NCBI GenBank assembly: GCA_023257955.1 | Contig: JALRAY010000010.1 | Location: forward strand, 1-22,879 | Source: Amoebophilaceae bacterium | GTDB lineage: Bacteria > Bacteroidota > Bacteroidia > Cytophagales > Amoebophilaceae | Length of the DNA: 22,879 nt | Direction of reading: 5' to 3' | Part shown: positions 1 to 8,073 of the stretch, piece after piece | Layout: each line of letters begins with the position of its first letter | How positions within the stretch are numbered: position 1 is the stretch's first letter | Position numbers and translations under genes: made by a program | The notes under the pieces: generated by a model | What the model was told of the DNA's origin: nothing | Databases searched by the model: none | What the model saw: the letters and a program-made list of their open reading frames with translations, nothing else

Positions 1-145
1 GACGGGTTTGGGAGGGCTCCTCGCAATGACGGGGTTGGGGCGGCGTCTCGCCAATGACAGGAAAGGAACGACCCCTGGCAATGACGAGTTTAGTAAGACG
101 TGCGCAATGCCCTATTCCGCCTTATGCATAAATAAAAGAAGAAAA
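1..145. repeat. Dispersed GCAATGAC-type repeat array, copy 1 (cut by window start)
   Basis: Seen directly: the word GCAATGAC or a close variant recurs at about 23, 50, 78 and 104, separated by G-rich spacers, so the period is near 27 nt. The block ends with the palindrome TTATGCATAA (122-131) followed by an A-rich tail. A second copy with the same order of words lies at 2716-2860. The block is not coding in any convincing way. Its left limit is unknown because the window begins inside it. Confidence 0.75.
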
Positions 146-149
146 TTCT

Positions 150-180
150 TTTGCAGATACCGCGCTTTGTTTTAATTTTG
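150..180 (+). promoter_or_regulatory. Bacteroidota-type promoter for the 293-790 lipoprotein gene
   Basis: TTTG at 150-153, a 19-nt spacer, then TAATTTTG at 173-180 match the Bacteroidota -33/-7 consensus (TTTG, TANNTTTG) exactly. Transcription would start near 187 and leave a leader of roughly 105 nt. The site lies just beyond the end of the repeat array. Confidence 0.7.
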
Positions 181-292
181 TACCATATTATTCCTTACAG
201 AAGGATATGAAAGTTTCTGCCAGACGGATACAGAATGGCGACACACGTGAAGTACATTATTATATTATTAACACATATACATTATTGAAAAT

Positions 293-790
293 ATGAAACT
301 ACTTAAAAACACAAAATATATTTTAGTGCTATTAGCAGGTATTATGCTAGTAACCGGATGTGGAGACAAGGGTAAAGGTGGAGCCGCAGGAGGGGATGTG
401 ACAGCATTAGAAGCAAAAGAACAAGGATTGTTAAGTGATTTAGAGACTAAGTATGTAGCTTGGCAAAAAGTCCACCACGCCAATGAAGCTAAAATAAAAA
501 AAGAATTTGCACGTCAGTATAGCGATAAAAACTATCAAGGAAGTTATGCTTGGTATTGGGAAAAAGCTAAAGCATTCCAAGATAAAGACTCAGGAGGCTT
601 TGCAGCTAACTGCATTAATAACCTAGGATCCGATTTTAGAGACACTATAGATACATTAGATCCCGTGTTTGGAGTAGCTCCTACAGGTGAGAAAAAAGCT
701 TACCTAGAGAAGAAGAAAGAATTTTTAGAAAACAGACTAGAAATGATAAAAACGCTCTTTGGTATTACATACGACAGCAACAACAACTAA
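293..790 (+). CDS. Small predicted lipoprotein of unknown function
   Basis: The 165-aa product starts with a basic, then hydrophobic segment and a lipobox VTGC with the modified cysteine at residue 23, so it is predicted to be exported and lipid-anchored. A Gly/Lys-rich spacer (about 24-35) follows. The rest is charged, mostly helical and rich in Lys, Glu, Trp and Tyr, with YAWYWEKAKAF near residues 84-94. I recognise no family. Only two cysteines are present, C23 and one near residue 107. The gene has its own promoter (150-180) and a strong terminator (848-877), so it is probably monocistronic. A surface or periplasmic role is inference from the lipobox alone. Confidence 0.8.
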   Translation: MKLLKNTKYILVLLAGIMLVTGCGDKGKGGAAGGDVTALEAKEQGLLSDLETKYVAWQKVHHANEAKIKKEFARQYSDKNYQGSYAWYWEKAKAFQDKDSGGFAANCINNLGSDFRDTIDTLDPVFGVAPTGEKKAYLEKKKEFLENRLEMIKTLFGITYDSNNN

Positions 791-847
791 AGCTCCCAAA
801 GCCTATGGTATTGTAATAATGCCAACTACGGCAATGCGAGTCAATCT

Positions 848-877
848 AAAAGGAGTGCTACAAGCACTCCTTTTTTT
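848..877 (+). terminator. Rho-independent terminator after the lipoprotein gene
   Basis: AGGAGTGC (851-858) pairs perfectly with GCACTCCT (864-871) around a 5-nt loop, with A/T pairs extending the stem, and a run of seven T follows on the plus strand. On the minus strand the stem is followed by TTTT, so it may also act weakly on trmD. The trmD stop codon (858-860) lies at the edge of the stem. Confidence 0.85.
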
Positions 878-1604
878 GTGGGTTGTTGCTTCCTAGCTCA
901 TGTTCTTTGCCTCCATGCTTTTGCTGCCACGCTGCATAAAGCGCGGGGCGGCGGTCGCGAGTAGCGCATAAGGCTGCTTCCTGCTCCCAGGTGGCTATCG
1001 CAGCTTTATTGCCGGAAAGCAAGATATCGGGTACGTGCATGCCCTCATAGACAGCGGGTCTGGTGTATACCGGGGGCGCTACCAACCCCTCTTGGAAAGA
1101 ATCTGTGAGGGCAGACATGGCATCGGATAATACCCCTGGTATCAATCGCACCAAGGCATCTACTAATACGGCTGCGGCTAACTCTCCCCCAGAAAGCACG
1201 TAATCACCTATGCTAATCGCCCTGGTCATCCACCGCTGCCGCACGCGCTCATCTACGCCTTTGTAATGCCCGCATAGGATCAATATATTGTCCTTCATGG
1301 AGAGGTAATTCGCCAGTTGCTGGGTCAAAGGCTCCCCATCCGGCGCCATGTAGATCAGCTCGTCGTAGGTTGTATGGGCTTGCAAATGGGTAATGCAGCG
1401 TGCGATAGGCTCCACGGAAAGGACCATCCCTGCACCACCGCCATAGGCGTAGTCATCTACCTTCTTATGTTTATCCAGGCTATAATCCCGGATGTTATGG
1501 AGGTGCAGTTGCAGCAGTCGCTTCTCTATCGCACGCAGGAGTATGGAATGGGAGAAGGGGCTTTCTAAGAGCTGCGGCACGCAGGAAAGGATATCAATAC
1601 GCAT
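858..1604 (-). CDS. trmD: tRNA (guanine-N1)-methyltransferase TrmD
   Basis: TrmD transfers methyl from S-adenosylmethionine to N1 of G37 in tRNAs with G36, which prevents +1 frameshifting. The 248-aa protein is normal in length and carries the SPOUT trefoil-knot signatures: DDYAYGGGAGM (50-60), CGHYKGVDERV (111-121), SIGDYVLSGGEL (131-142) and RLIPGVL (153-159). D168 in LTDSF corresponds to the catalytic aspartate, and YTRPAVYEGM (180-189) follows. The usual LLSGNH reads LLSGNK here (K200). The ATG start gives the standard MRIDIL opening. The gene converges on the lipoprotein gene and is divergent from tpiA. It is visibly richer in GC than the envelope genes in this window. Confidence 0.97.
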   Translation of the reverse strand: MRIDILSCVPQLLESPFSHSILLRAIEKRLLQLHLHNIRDYSLDKHKKVDDYAYGGGAGMVLSVEPIARCITHLQAHTTYDELIYMAPDGEPLTQQLANYLSMKDNILILCGHYKGVDERVRQRWMTRAISIGDYVLSGGELAAAVLVDALVRLIPGVLSDAMSALTDSFQEGLVAPPVYTRPAVYEGMHVPDILLSGNKAAIATWEQEAALCATRDRRPALYAAWQQKHGGKEHELGSNNPQKKECL

Positions 1605-1657
1605 GGGAATTCGGGTTGTGTGTTGGTGTTAGGAACATGATGCCAGGGTACTTGCCT

Positions 1658-1689
1658 TATGGCGGTATGTGGCTATTGTTGTAGTTTTG
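1658..1689 (+). promoter_or_regulatory. Candidate promoter for tpiA
   Basis: TAGTTTTG at 1682-1689 fits the Bacteroidota -7 element TANNTTTG. A weak -33 (TATG, 1658-1661) lies 20 nt upstream. The predicted transcription start near 1696 is downstream of the ATG at 1659, which supports the later ATG at 1734 as the real tpiA start. Confidence 0.45.
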
Positions 1690-1733
1690 TTGTCATCGGG
1701 TATCAAATTAACAATCATTTTAATGCTTATCGT

Positions 1734-2498
1734 ATGAAACCTATCCTTATTGCTGCCAATTGGAAGATGCACAAGACATTATCCGAGGGGCAAGAACTAA
1801 CTTCAACGCTTATTAACTGGTTGCGCAGGCAAAAAACCTCGGAGTTGCAAATTATACTACTGCCTTCTTTTATCCATTTAACGGCTATCCATTCACTACT
1901 CGCTTCGGATCTACCGCTTGCGTTGGGGGCACAAAACTGCCATGACAAAGCATCCGGTGCCTTTACGGGGGAAGTATCTAGCGCTATGTTGGCTTCTGCA
2001 GGCGTGCAGTATGTCTTAGTGGGCCATAGTGAGCGCAGGGGCGTATATCAGGAAGATCATGAAGTGCTCGCTGCGAAAGTGGATGCGGCTTTAGCGGAGG
2101 GTATCCGCCCTATCTTCTGTTGCGGGGAACCTTCGCACGAACGTACCCAGCATACGCATGAAGCCTATATTGTCAAACAGTTGGAAAAAAGTTTACTGCA
2201 CCTCTCTCCAGCACAGCTAGCGCAAGTTATCATCGCTTATGAGCCGGTATGGGCTATTGGCACAGGACACATCCCGGATGCGGATGCTATCGCGGCGATG
2301 CAAAAGTCTATACGGGCTGTTATCGCTAGGCGCTATACACCTTCCCTTGCGGAGGATGTGCGGTTGCTATATGGTGGTAGCTGTAATGCTCAGAATGTGC
2401 AGTCTTTTTTAGCAATAGAAGGTGTTGATGGTGTGTTGGTAGGGAATGCGTCTGTGCAAGCGAAAGACTTTTTGCCGCTATTAGAAGCGGTGTTATGA
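1734..2498 (+). CDS. tpiA: Triosephosphate isomerase
   Basis: Interconverts dihydroxyacetone phosphate and glyceraldehyde-3-phosphate in cytosolic glycolysis/gluconeogenesis. The 254-aa protein is full length. The start at 1734 gives the family opening MKPILIAANWKMHK with catalytic K11. H98 is the electrophile in VGHSERR, and the base is E170 in AYEPVWAIGTG. YGGSCNAQN and the C-terminal phosphate-gripping segment are present, though the usual VGGAS reads VGNAS. An in-frame ATG 25 codons upstream (1659) was rejected: that extension is not TIM-like and contains the candidate promoter. No neighbouring glycolytic gene is present in the window, so it appears to stand alone. Confidence 0.97.
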   Translation: MKPILIAANWKMHKTLSEGQELTSTLINWLRRQKTSELQIILLPSFIHLTAIHSLLASDLPLALGAQNCHDKASGAFTGEVSSAMLASAGVQYVLVGHSERRGVYQEDHEVLAAKVDAALAEGIRPIFCCGEPSHERTQHTHEAYIVKQLEKSLLHLSPAQLAQVIIAYEPVWAIGTGHIPDADAIAAMQKSIRAVIARRYTPSLAEDVRLLYGGSCNAQNVQSFLAIEGVDGVLVGNASVQAKDFLPLLEAVL

Positions 2499-2526
2499 CC
2501 TCCGCTTTCGTTATTGCTTCCCCTTC

Positions 2527-2568
2527 CGTCATTGCGATTACCACATCCCTTCGGGATTCGTAATGACG
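2527..2568. repeat. Palindromic intergenic element downstream of tpiA
   Basis: CGTCATTGCGA (2527-2537) and TCGTAATGACG (2558-2568) form imperfect inverted ends, with ATCCC-TTC-GGGAT (2545-2557) as an inner hairpin. The outer words are the reverse complement of the GCAATGAC word of the neighbouring arrays, so it belongs to the same repeat family. No T-run follows, so it is not a standard terminator. Confidence 0.65.
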
Positions 2569-2690
2569 TGGAGTGAAGACAACCCCGCAGGGCTCATCGG
2601 GGCGTGGCCCCTGCGTATGCGGAGATAATCCATGTTAAGTGGGTTGAGCACCGCGTCATGGATTCATGGAAAGCACTACGTCTGGTTTGC
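2569..2690. other. Gene-free spacer with inverted repeats
   Basis: Part of the 618-nt gene-free stretch between tpiA and hflX. It holds GCAGGG/CCCTGC arms near 2587-2612 and a perfect 8-bp inverted repeat AATCCATG (2627-2634) / CATGGATT (2657-2664). An apparent 79-codon reading frame across 2632-2871 is explained by the repeat period being a multiple of three and is not called as a gene. Confidence 0.5.
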
Positions 2691-2860
2691 TTCGTCGCCT
2701 TCGGCTCCTCGCAATGATGGGTTTTGGAGGGCTGCTCCTGGCAATGACGGGGTTGGGGCGGCTCCTCGCAATAACGGGAAAGGAACGCCCCCGAGCAATG
2801 ACGAGTTTGGTAAGGCGCGCAATGCCCTAGTCCGCCTTATGCATAACAAGAAGAAGAAAT
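2691..2860. repeat. Dispersed GCAATGAC-type repeat array, copy 2
   Basis: GCAATGAT/GCAATGAC/GCAATAAC words occur at 2711, 2741, 2768, 2795 and 2819, spaced 30, 27, 27 and 24 nt. From 2716 on it parallels 1-145, including the distinctive tail with TTATGCATAA (2837-2846) and an A/G-rich run. It is preceded by GCTTCGTCGCCTTCGGCTCC (2694-2713), a word like the GC-rich dispersed repeats seen in other bacterial genomes. The region 2861-3002 beyond it shows nothing I can identify. Confidence 0.75.
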
Positions 2861-3002
2861 TATGGCCGTAGCCTAAGTGTACATGGTAACCTATGAGAGA
2901 GATGGCTTTCTTTGGCCTAAAAGATCGAATATATTTTACATAGCACGTATGTTTAGAACACTACCTATTTTCTTACCTCTAATGAGCTAAACGCACATGA
3001 TC

Positions 3003-3093
3003 AAGATATAAAAACCGGTTTTCTGAGGTAAATAAATAAAACTAAAAACGAATCTGAACGGGCCTTTTTAGGCCGATTTGCTCAATGTGAGTT
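3003..3093. repeat. Dispersed hairpin element, copy A (before hflX)
   Basis: About 91 nt closely match 8283-8383. Shared parts are the 12-bp palindrome AAAACCGGTTTT (3011-3022), an A-rich middle, CGAATCTGAACGGG, a short hairpin GGCCT-TTTT-AGGCC (3061-3074), and the end GCTCAATGTGAGTT. It ends 23 nt before the hflX ATG and so would lie in the hflX leader if transcription starts upstream. Confidence 0.75.
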
Positions 3094-3116
3094 CTTAACA
3101 CTTCAACATCACGCAT

Positions 3117-4301
3117 ATGAAGGAATCAATGATAACCACCACACCTAAGCCTACAACGGCTATATTAGTTTCCCGTGTGACACCGCAGCAACCCCTATCA
3201 CAGACGGAAGAGCATCTAGATGAGTTGGCGTTTTTATGTCAAACGCTGGGCATAGAGGTGCTGCATAGGTTTACGCAGTATGTAGAAAAGGGGAATCACA
3301 AAACGTTATTGGGTAAGGGTAAGATTGCCGAGATCAATGCTTACGCGGCAGCTGCTTCTATAGATAAAATCATCTTTGATGATGAGCTATCGCCCGCGCA
3401 GGTGAAAAACTTAACGACTATCTTCCAACGGCCGGTAGTGGATAGAAGCGTGATCATTCTCGAGATCTTCGCTATGCATGCGCAAACGAAACAGGCTAAA
3501 ATCCAGATAGAGATAGCGCAATATCAATACCTCCTTCCCAGGCTTACCAAAATGTGGGGGCATCTTTCGCGTCAGCAAGGGGGAGTATCCGGTATGCGTG
3601 GACCTGGGGAGAAGGAACTAGAAACCGATCGCCGGATTGTGCAAGGAAAGATCAAACACTTGCGCCAAAAGCTGCAAACCATCCACCAACAAAACCTGAC
3701 GCAAAGCAAGCATAGGAAGCAAAAGGTAAACGTGACCTTGGTAGGGTATACGAATGTGGGCAAATCTACCTTAATGGAGCTGCTCTCTAAGCAACCTACG
3801 CATGCGGAAGATAAGCTCTTTGCGACTATCACGCCTACGGTCTCTAAAGTAATGGTCAAAAACATTCCCTACCTGCTCACGGATACGATAGGTTTCATCC
3901 GAAAGCTACCGCATCACCTTATTGCTTCCTTTCAGTCTACGTTAGATGAAATCAGGGCATCAGACATTCTCTTGCATGTAGTAGATATGGCGCATCCAGC
4001 GTATCAGGAACATATAGCAGTCGTCAACGCTACGTTAAAAGAGATAGGCGCAGCGCATATACCAACTATCCTGGTATTGAATAAAGCGGATAAGGTCTTA
4101 GGAGATGCTATGCAGATGGGCAATGGAGCGGCGCAACAATTATCTGCGGAGCATGCAACAACATATGGGCAACCTACGGTGATGATTTCGGCCAAAAACA
4201 ACCTGAATATATCAGGTTTGCAAGAAGTGTTGTATGAGTATGTGTTAGCACAATACCTCCTTATTTATCCCAACTATGTATCCCCGCATGCAGCTAGCTA
4301 A
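3117..4301 (+). CDS. hflX: GTPase HflX, ribosome-associated
   Basis: HflX is a 50S-binding GTPase that splits stalled or stressed ribosomes. The 394-aa protein has the N-terminal HflX domain with LLGKGKIAEI (about 64-73), PVVDRSVIILEIFA, and the glycine-rich GMRGPGEKELETDRR linker. The G domain has G1 GYTNVGKST (near 210), a G2 threonine in LFATITPT, G3 DTIGF (near 255), G4 NKAD (near 322) and G5 SAKN (near 358). All nucleotide-binding motifs are intact. The start is the ATG at 3117; ATG at 3129 (M5) is a possible alternative. A dispersed hairpin element ends just upstream. Confidence 0.95.
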   Translation: MKESMITTTPKPTTAILVSRVTPQQPLSQTEEHLDELAFLCQTLGIEVLHRFTQYVEKGNHKTLLGKGKIAEINAYAAAASIDKIIFDDELSPAQVKNLTTIFQRPVVDRSVIILEIFAMHAQTKQAKIQIEIAQYQYLLPRLTKMWGHLSRQQGGVSGMRGPGEKELETDRRIVQGKIKHLRQKLQTIHQQNLTQSKHRKQKVNVTLVGYTNVGKSTLMELLSKQPTHAEDKLFATITPTVSKVMVKNIPYLLTDTIGFIRKLPHHLIASFQSTLDEIRASDILLHVVDMAHPAYQEHIAVVNATLKEIGAAHIPTILVLNKADKVLGDAMQMGNGAAQQLSAEHATTYGQPTVMISAKNNLNISGLQEVLYEYVLAQYLLIYPNYVSPHAAS

Positions 4302-4302
4302 T

Positions 4303-4336
4303 GGCTTCGTTCGGCTGCGGCTTCGCGCAATGATGT
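4303..4336. repeat. Short remnant of the GCAATGAC-type repeat
   Basis: GCTTCGT, CGGC and CGCAATGATG words occur in the same order as at 2691-2720, directly after the hflX stop. It appears to be a degenerate single unit. The rest of the 4302-4557 spacer has no identifiable gene. Confidence 0.45.
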
Positions 4337-4557
4337 TAAGTGTATAATTCGCTGTAGCAGCCAGATCACAAGAATAGTTTATATTTCTTCGTTGGTATAC
4401 TAATTTAGTGACCGCGAAGGAGGTGAAGAAGTCCTTAGAAATTAGCCATCGCCACAAGCATGCTGGCTCCGAACTGCAACACTACCTGCCATCACATCAA
4501 CCGCTGTTATGCCTCTCCGTTGGGTACTGTAACCTTATAACACCATTTTCTACGCCT

Positions 4558-6399
4558 ATGGCAGATTACGCATATACCGAAGAACATATCAAATCCCTGG
4601 ACTGGAAGGAGCACATCCGCTTACGCCCTGGCATGTACATCGGCAAGCTGGGCGATGGTGCTTCCCCTGATGATGGTATTTATATCTTATTCAAAGAAAT
4701 CATTGACAATAGCATAGATGAGTATGTCATGGGGTATGGCAAGAAAATCAACATTCAATTGGAGGATAATAAGGTCATCGTACGTGACTTTGGTAGAGGG
4801 ATTCCGCTTGGCAAAGTCGTAGAATGTGTTTCCAAGATCAATACAGGGGGTAAGTATGATGGGCAATCGTTTCAAAAATCCGTAGGCCTCAATGGTGTGG
4901 GCATGAAAGCGGTGAATGCGCTGTCGCAAGATTTTGTGGTACAATCCTTCCGCAAAGGGAAAACGAAGATCGCTGCCTTTGCAAAGGGTGAGTTGGTCCA
5001 TGAAAGTGCTATGATGGATACCCATGAACCGGATGGGACGCAAGTAACCTTTGAGCCTGATAATACCCTTTTTCCTAACTACTGCTTTGCACCCCCCTTC
5101 ATCGAAGAGCAACTACGGAACTATGCTTTCCTGAACACGGGACTTAAGATATACTTCAACGATGCGGTTTATCACTCTAAAAACGGCTTGCTGGATCTAT
5201 TGACCCATAAAACAGATGAGGAAGCGCTTTGCTATCCACTTATCCATCTGCAAGAGCAGTTCCTGGAGATCGCTTTCACGCACGCTAACCACCAATCAGG
5301 AGAGGAGTATTACTCCTTTGTGAATGGACAATTTACGCCCCAAGGGGGTACCCATTTGGCGGCCTTTAAAGAGGCGATTGTCAAGACGCTAAAGGAATTC
5401 TACAAAAAGGATTTAGATCCCAGCGATGTGCGCGCTGCCTTGGTAGGAGCTATCGCTATCAGAATCCAAGAACCGGTCTTTGAGTCGCAAACGAAAACAA
5501 AGCTGGGCTCCCAGCAAGTAGGCCCGGAAGGTCCTACCATTCGTACCTTTATCAATCAATTTGTAAAAACAGCGCTGGATAATTACCTCCATAAGCATCC
5601 GACTACGGCTGCCGCATTGCTACAACGGATCCAACAGTCGGAAAAGGAAAGAAAGGAGATTGCGGGTATCAAAAAGCTATCTAGCGAACGCTCTAAAAAG
5701 GCGAACCTCCACAACAAAAAGCTGCGAGATTGCCGAATTCATTACAATACGGTGCATAAGGATCGTGAGAAGGCGATGATTTTTATTACTGAAGGCAATT
5801 CGGCCAGTGGATCCATCACTAAGTCTCGGGATGTGCAAACGCAGGCGGTTTTTTCGTTGCGGGGGAAACCCCTCAACTGCTTTGGGTGCACCAAAAAGTT
5901 GGTCTATGAAAATGAGGAATTCAATCTATTACAGCATGCGCTAAATATTGAGGCGGGGTTAGAAGGGTTGCGGTATGGCAAGATTATCATCGCTACGGAT
6001 GCGGATGTAGATGGGATGCATATTCGGCTTCTTTTGCTTACCTACTTCTTGCAATACTTCCCGGAATTAGTCAGAAAGCAACATATATACCTCTTAGAGA
6101 CGCCATTGTTTCGGGTCCGCAATAGGCAACAAACCATCTATTGCTATACAGAGCAAGAAAAGCAACGGGCCATGCAGCAATTGGGTAAACAACCGGAAAT
6201 AACGCGGTTTAAAGGACTCGGGGAAATCTCTGCGGATGAGTTTAAAAACTTTATCGGGCCTAACATGCGACTGAAAACGGTGGGCTTGCAACGAGATACT
6301 ACCATTCATCACCTCCTGAACTTTTATATGGGTAAAAACACGCCGGAACGGCAGCAGTTTATCGTAGATAATTTACACGTGGAGCAGGACATTATATAG
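4558..6399 (+). CDS. parE: DNA topoisomerase IV subunit B
   Basis: ATPase subunit of topoisomerase IV, which with ParC (A2B2) decatenates replicated chromosomes. The 613-aa product shows the GHKL ATP site: EIIDNSIDEY with the Mg-binding Asn near residue 51, DFGRGIP near 77 and GLNGVGMKAVNALS near 110. A transducer domain follows, then the Toprim domain with TEGNSASGS near 412 and DADVDG near 481, ending in the ERQQFIVDNL-type tail. Sequence style is Bacteroidota ParE rather than GyrB. EGDSA is replaced by EGNSA, but the metal-binding acidic residues remain. The start at 4558 gives MADYAYTEEHIKSLDWKEH; an in-frame GTG at 4408 would add 50 unrelated residues and was rejected. An intact parC is not adjacent; only a parC fragment lies at 15333-15587. 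Confidence 0.95.
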   Translation: MADYAYTEEHIKSLDWKEHIRLRPGMYIGKLGDGASPDDGIYILFKEIIDNSIDEYVMGYGKKINIQLEDNKVIVRDFGRGIPLGKVVECVSKINTGGKYDGQSFQKSVGLNGVGMKAVNALSQDFVVQSFRKGKTKIAAFAKGELVHESAMMDTHEPDGTQVTFEPDNTLFPNYCFAPPFIEEQLRNYAFLNTGLKIYFNDAVYHSKNGLLDLLTHKTDEEALCYPLIHLQEQFLEIAFTHANHQSGEEYYSFVNGQFTPQGGTHLAAFKEAIVKTLKEFYKKDLDPSDVRAALVGAIAIRIQEPVFESQTKTKLGSQQVGPEGPTIRTFINQFVKTALDNYLHKHPTTAAALLQRIQQSEKERKEIAGIKKLSSERSKKANLHNKKLRDCRIHYNTVHKDREKAMIFITEGNSASGSITKSRDVQTQAVFSLRGKPLNCFGCTKKLVYENEEFNLLQHALNIEAGLEGLRYGKIIIATDADVDGMHIRLLLLTYFLQYFPELVRKQHIYLLETPLFRVRNRQQTIYCYTEQEKQRAMQQLGKQPEITRFKGLGEISADEFKNFIGPNMRLKTVGLQRDTTIHHLLNFYMGKNTPERQQFIVDNLHVEQDII

Positions 6400-6518
6400 A
6401 CCCTGGCGTTTATTCCCGGCAGTCACTAAAGCCCGCATTGTTCGATACCCATACAGGCAGCAATGACAGACATTACATCGCTACATACATACCTATCACA
6501 TCATATTTTATATCGCTT

Positions 6519-7982
6519 ATGCAAACCCTTATGTTACCATCCATTATATCTCATGCTAAAGAATACGGCTTCATCTTTCCTTCAAGCGAAATGTATGATG
6601 GCCTGCAAGCCGTCTATGACTACGGTCAATATGGCATAGCCCTCAAGCGTAACCTTCAAAACCTCTGGTGGCAAACCATGACTCAACTGCATTCCCATAT
6701 CGTTGGCTTAGATAGCGCCATTCTGATGCATCCTGCCGTCTGGAAAGCCTCAGGACATGTGGATAGCTTTGCGGATCTGATGGTAGATAACAAGGACTCC
6801 AAGAAGAGATACCGGGTAGATATGTTGATAGAAAATCACGCGGAAGCTTTAACAGCAGCAGGGCAAGAAGACGAAGCCAAGCAATTATTAGCCCAGCTAC
6901 AATCCCTCCTACAAAAGGATGATCTAGTAGGCTTGCATACCCTATTGCTAGAAGCAGCTATCACATGCCCGGTAGCTAAAACAAGCCATTGGACAGATGT
7001 ACGCAAGCTCAATTTGATGTTCGCTACCAAAGTAGGTGCCATTGAAAGTGAAGCCGATACTATTTACTTACGCCCGGAAACGGCCCAAGGTATCTATCTC
7101 AACTTCCTGCATGTAGCTCATACTGCCCGCATGAAAGTCCCCTTTGGGATTGCGCAAATCGGGAAAGCCTTTCGCAATGAGATTGTAGCGCGGCAATTCA
7201 TCTTCCGCATGCGCGAGTTTGAACAGATGGAAATGCAGTTCTTCATCCAGCCAGGGACAGATAAGCAGTGGTTTGACTACTGGCAAAACCTCCGTTGGCA
7301 ATGGTACCAAGCCCTGGGGATACCTAAGGAAAAACTCAAGATCAAGCCCCATGATCAGCTAGCACATTATGCGCAAGCGGCAGTGGATATAGAATACCAA
7401 TTCCCTTTTGGATATAAGGAAGTAGAAGGCATTCATGCACGGGGGGATTTTGACTTGAAGCGCCATGCGCAGGCGAGTAGGAAAAAAGTGCAATACTTTG
7501 ATCCGGAGCTGAACCAAAGCTATATCCCTCATGTTGTAGAGACTTCTGTAGGCTGCGATCGCCTGATCTTGATGTTATTGTGTGAAGCTTTTACCCAAGA
7601 AAGCCAGGTAGAAAATGGCGTAAGCAAAGAAAGAACCTACCTTAAACTGCATCCTGCGTTGGCACCTATTAAAGCAGCTATCTTCCCCTTAGTCAAAAAA
7701 GACGGCTTACCCGCAAAAGCACAGCAGCTCTTTGATGCGCTCAAATATGATTTTGCCCTCACTTATGAAGAAAATCAATCCATCGGCAAGCGATATACCA
7801 GGCAAGATTTGATAGGTACGCCGTACTGCATTACCATCGACCATCAAACGCTGGAGGATGATACGGTTACCTTGCGGCACCGGGATAGTATGGCGCAAGA
7901 GCGTGTAGCTATTACATCCCTACAAGGCTTTCTCACTGAAACCGTGAGCTTGAAGCGCATCTTGCAGGATTGTCACGTGTAG
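6519..7982 (+). CDS. glyS: Glycyl-tRNA synthetase, homodimeric (alpha2) type
   Basis: Charges tRNA-Gly with glycine; a class II synthetase of the eukaryote/Thermus-like alpha2 form rather than the separate alpha and beta subunits of E. coli. The protein is about 487 aa. The opening ISHAKEYGFIFPSSEMYDGL is motif-1 region, YLRPETAQG precedes motif 2, motif 2 reads GIAQIGKAFRNEI, FRMREFEQMEMQ binds substrate, and motif 3 is SVGCDRLILMLL. A C-terminal anticodon-binding domain follows (about the last 100 residues). The ATG at 6519 is preferred; ATG at 6531 also fits, and a TTG at 6438 would add 27 residues unlike the family. It follows parE by about 120 nt and converges on a tRNA gene. Confidence 0.95.
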   Translation: MQTLMLPSIISHAKEYGFIFPSSEMYDGLQAVYDYGQYGIALKRNLQNLWWQTMTQLHSHIVGLDSAILMHPAVWKASGHVDSFADLMVDNKDSKKRYRVDMLIENHAEALTAAGQEDEAKQLLAQLQSLLQKDDLVGLHTLLLEAAITCPVAKTSHWTDVRKLNLMFATKVGAIESEADTIYLRPETAQGIYLNFLHVAHTARMKVPFGIAQIGKAFRNEIVARQFIFRMREFEQMEMQFFIQPGTDKQWFDYWQNLRWQWYQALGIPKEKLKIKPHDQLAHYAQAAVDIEYQFPFGYKEVEGIHARGDFDLKRHAQASRKKVQYFDPELNQSYIPHVVETSVGCDRLILMLLCEAFTQESQVENGVSKERTYLKLHPALAPIKAAIFPLVKKDGLPAKAQQLFDALKYDFALTYEENQSIGKRYTRQDLIGTPYCITIDHQTLEDDTVTLRHRDSMAQERVAITSLQGFLTETVSLKRILQDCHV

Positions 7983-8001
7983 CCAGCTTCCAGTAAAGGA
8001 G

Positions 8002-8073
8002 TGGTCCCGATAGGAATCGAACCTATATCAAAAGTTTAGGAAACTTCTATTCTATCCATTGAACTACAGGACC
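8002..8073 (-). tRNA. tRNA-Arg (anticodon CCT)
   Basis: The 72-nt minus-strand sequence folds as a complete cloverleaf. The acceptor GGTCCTG pairs with CGGGACC (one G-T pair), the D stem is GTTC/GAAT, and the anticodon stem is GAAGT/ACTTT around TTCCTAA with anticodon CCT. The variable loop is 4 nt, and the T arm is ATAGG-TTCGATT-CCTAT. The discriminator is A. The 3' CCA is not encoded and must be added by nucleotidyltransferase. It reads the AGG codon. Confidence 0.95.

Noticed and set aside
1..145. CRISPR-like array
   Set aside because: Repeat words are short and degenerate, spacers are similar to each other rather than unique, and no cas gene is present.
2632..2871. 79-codon plus-strand reading frame in the tpiA-hflX spacer
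   Set aside because: It lies mainly in the GCAATGAC array, whose unit spacing is a multiple of three, and its product is low-complexity with no family features.
4408..4557. 50-codon N-terminal extension of parE from a GTG
   Set aside because: The extension does not resemble ParE, and the family starts at the MADYAYTEEHIKSLDWKEH segment.
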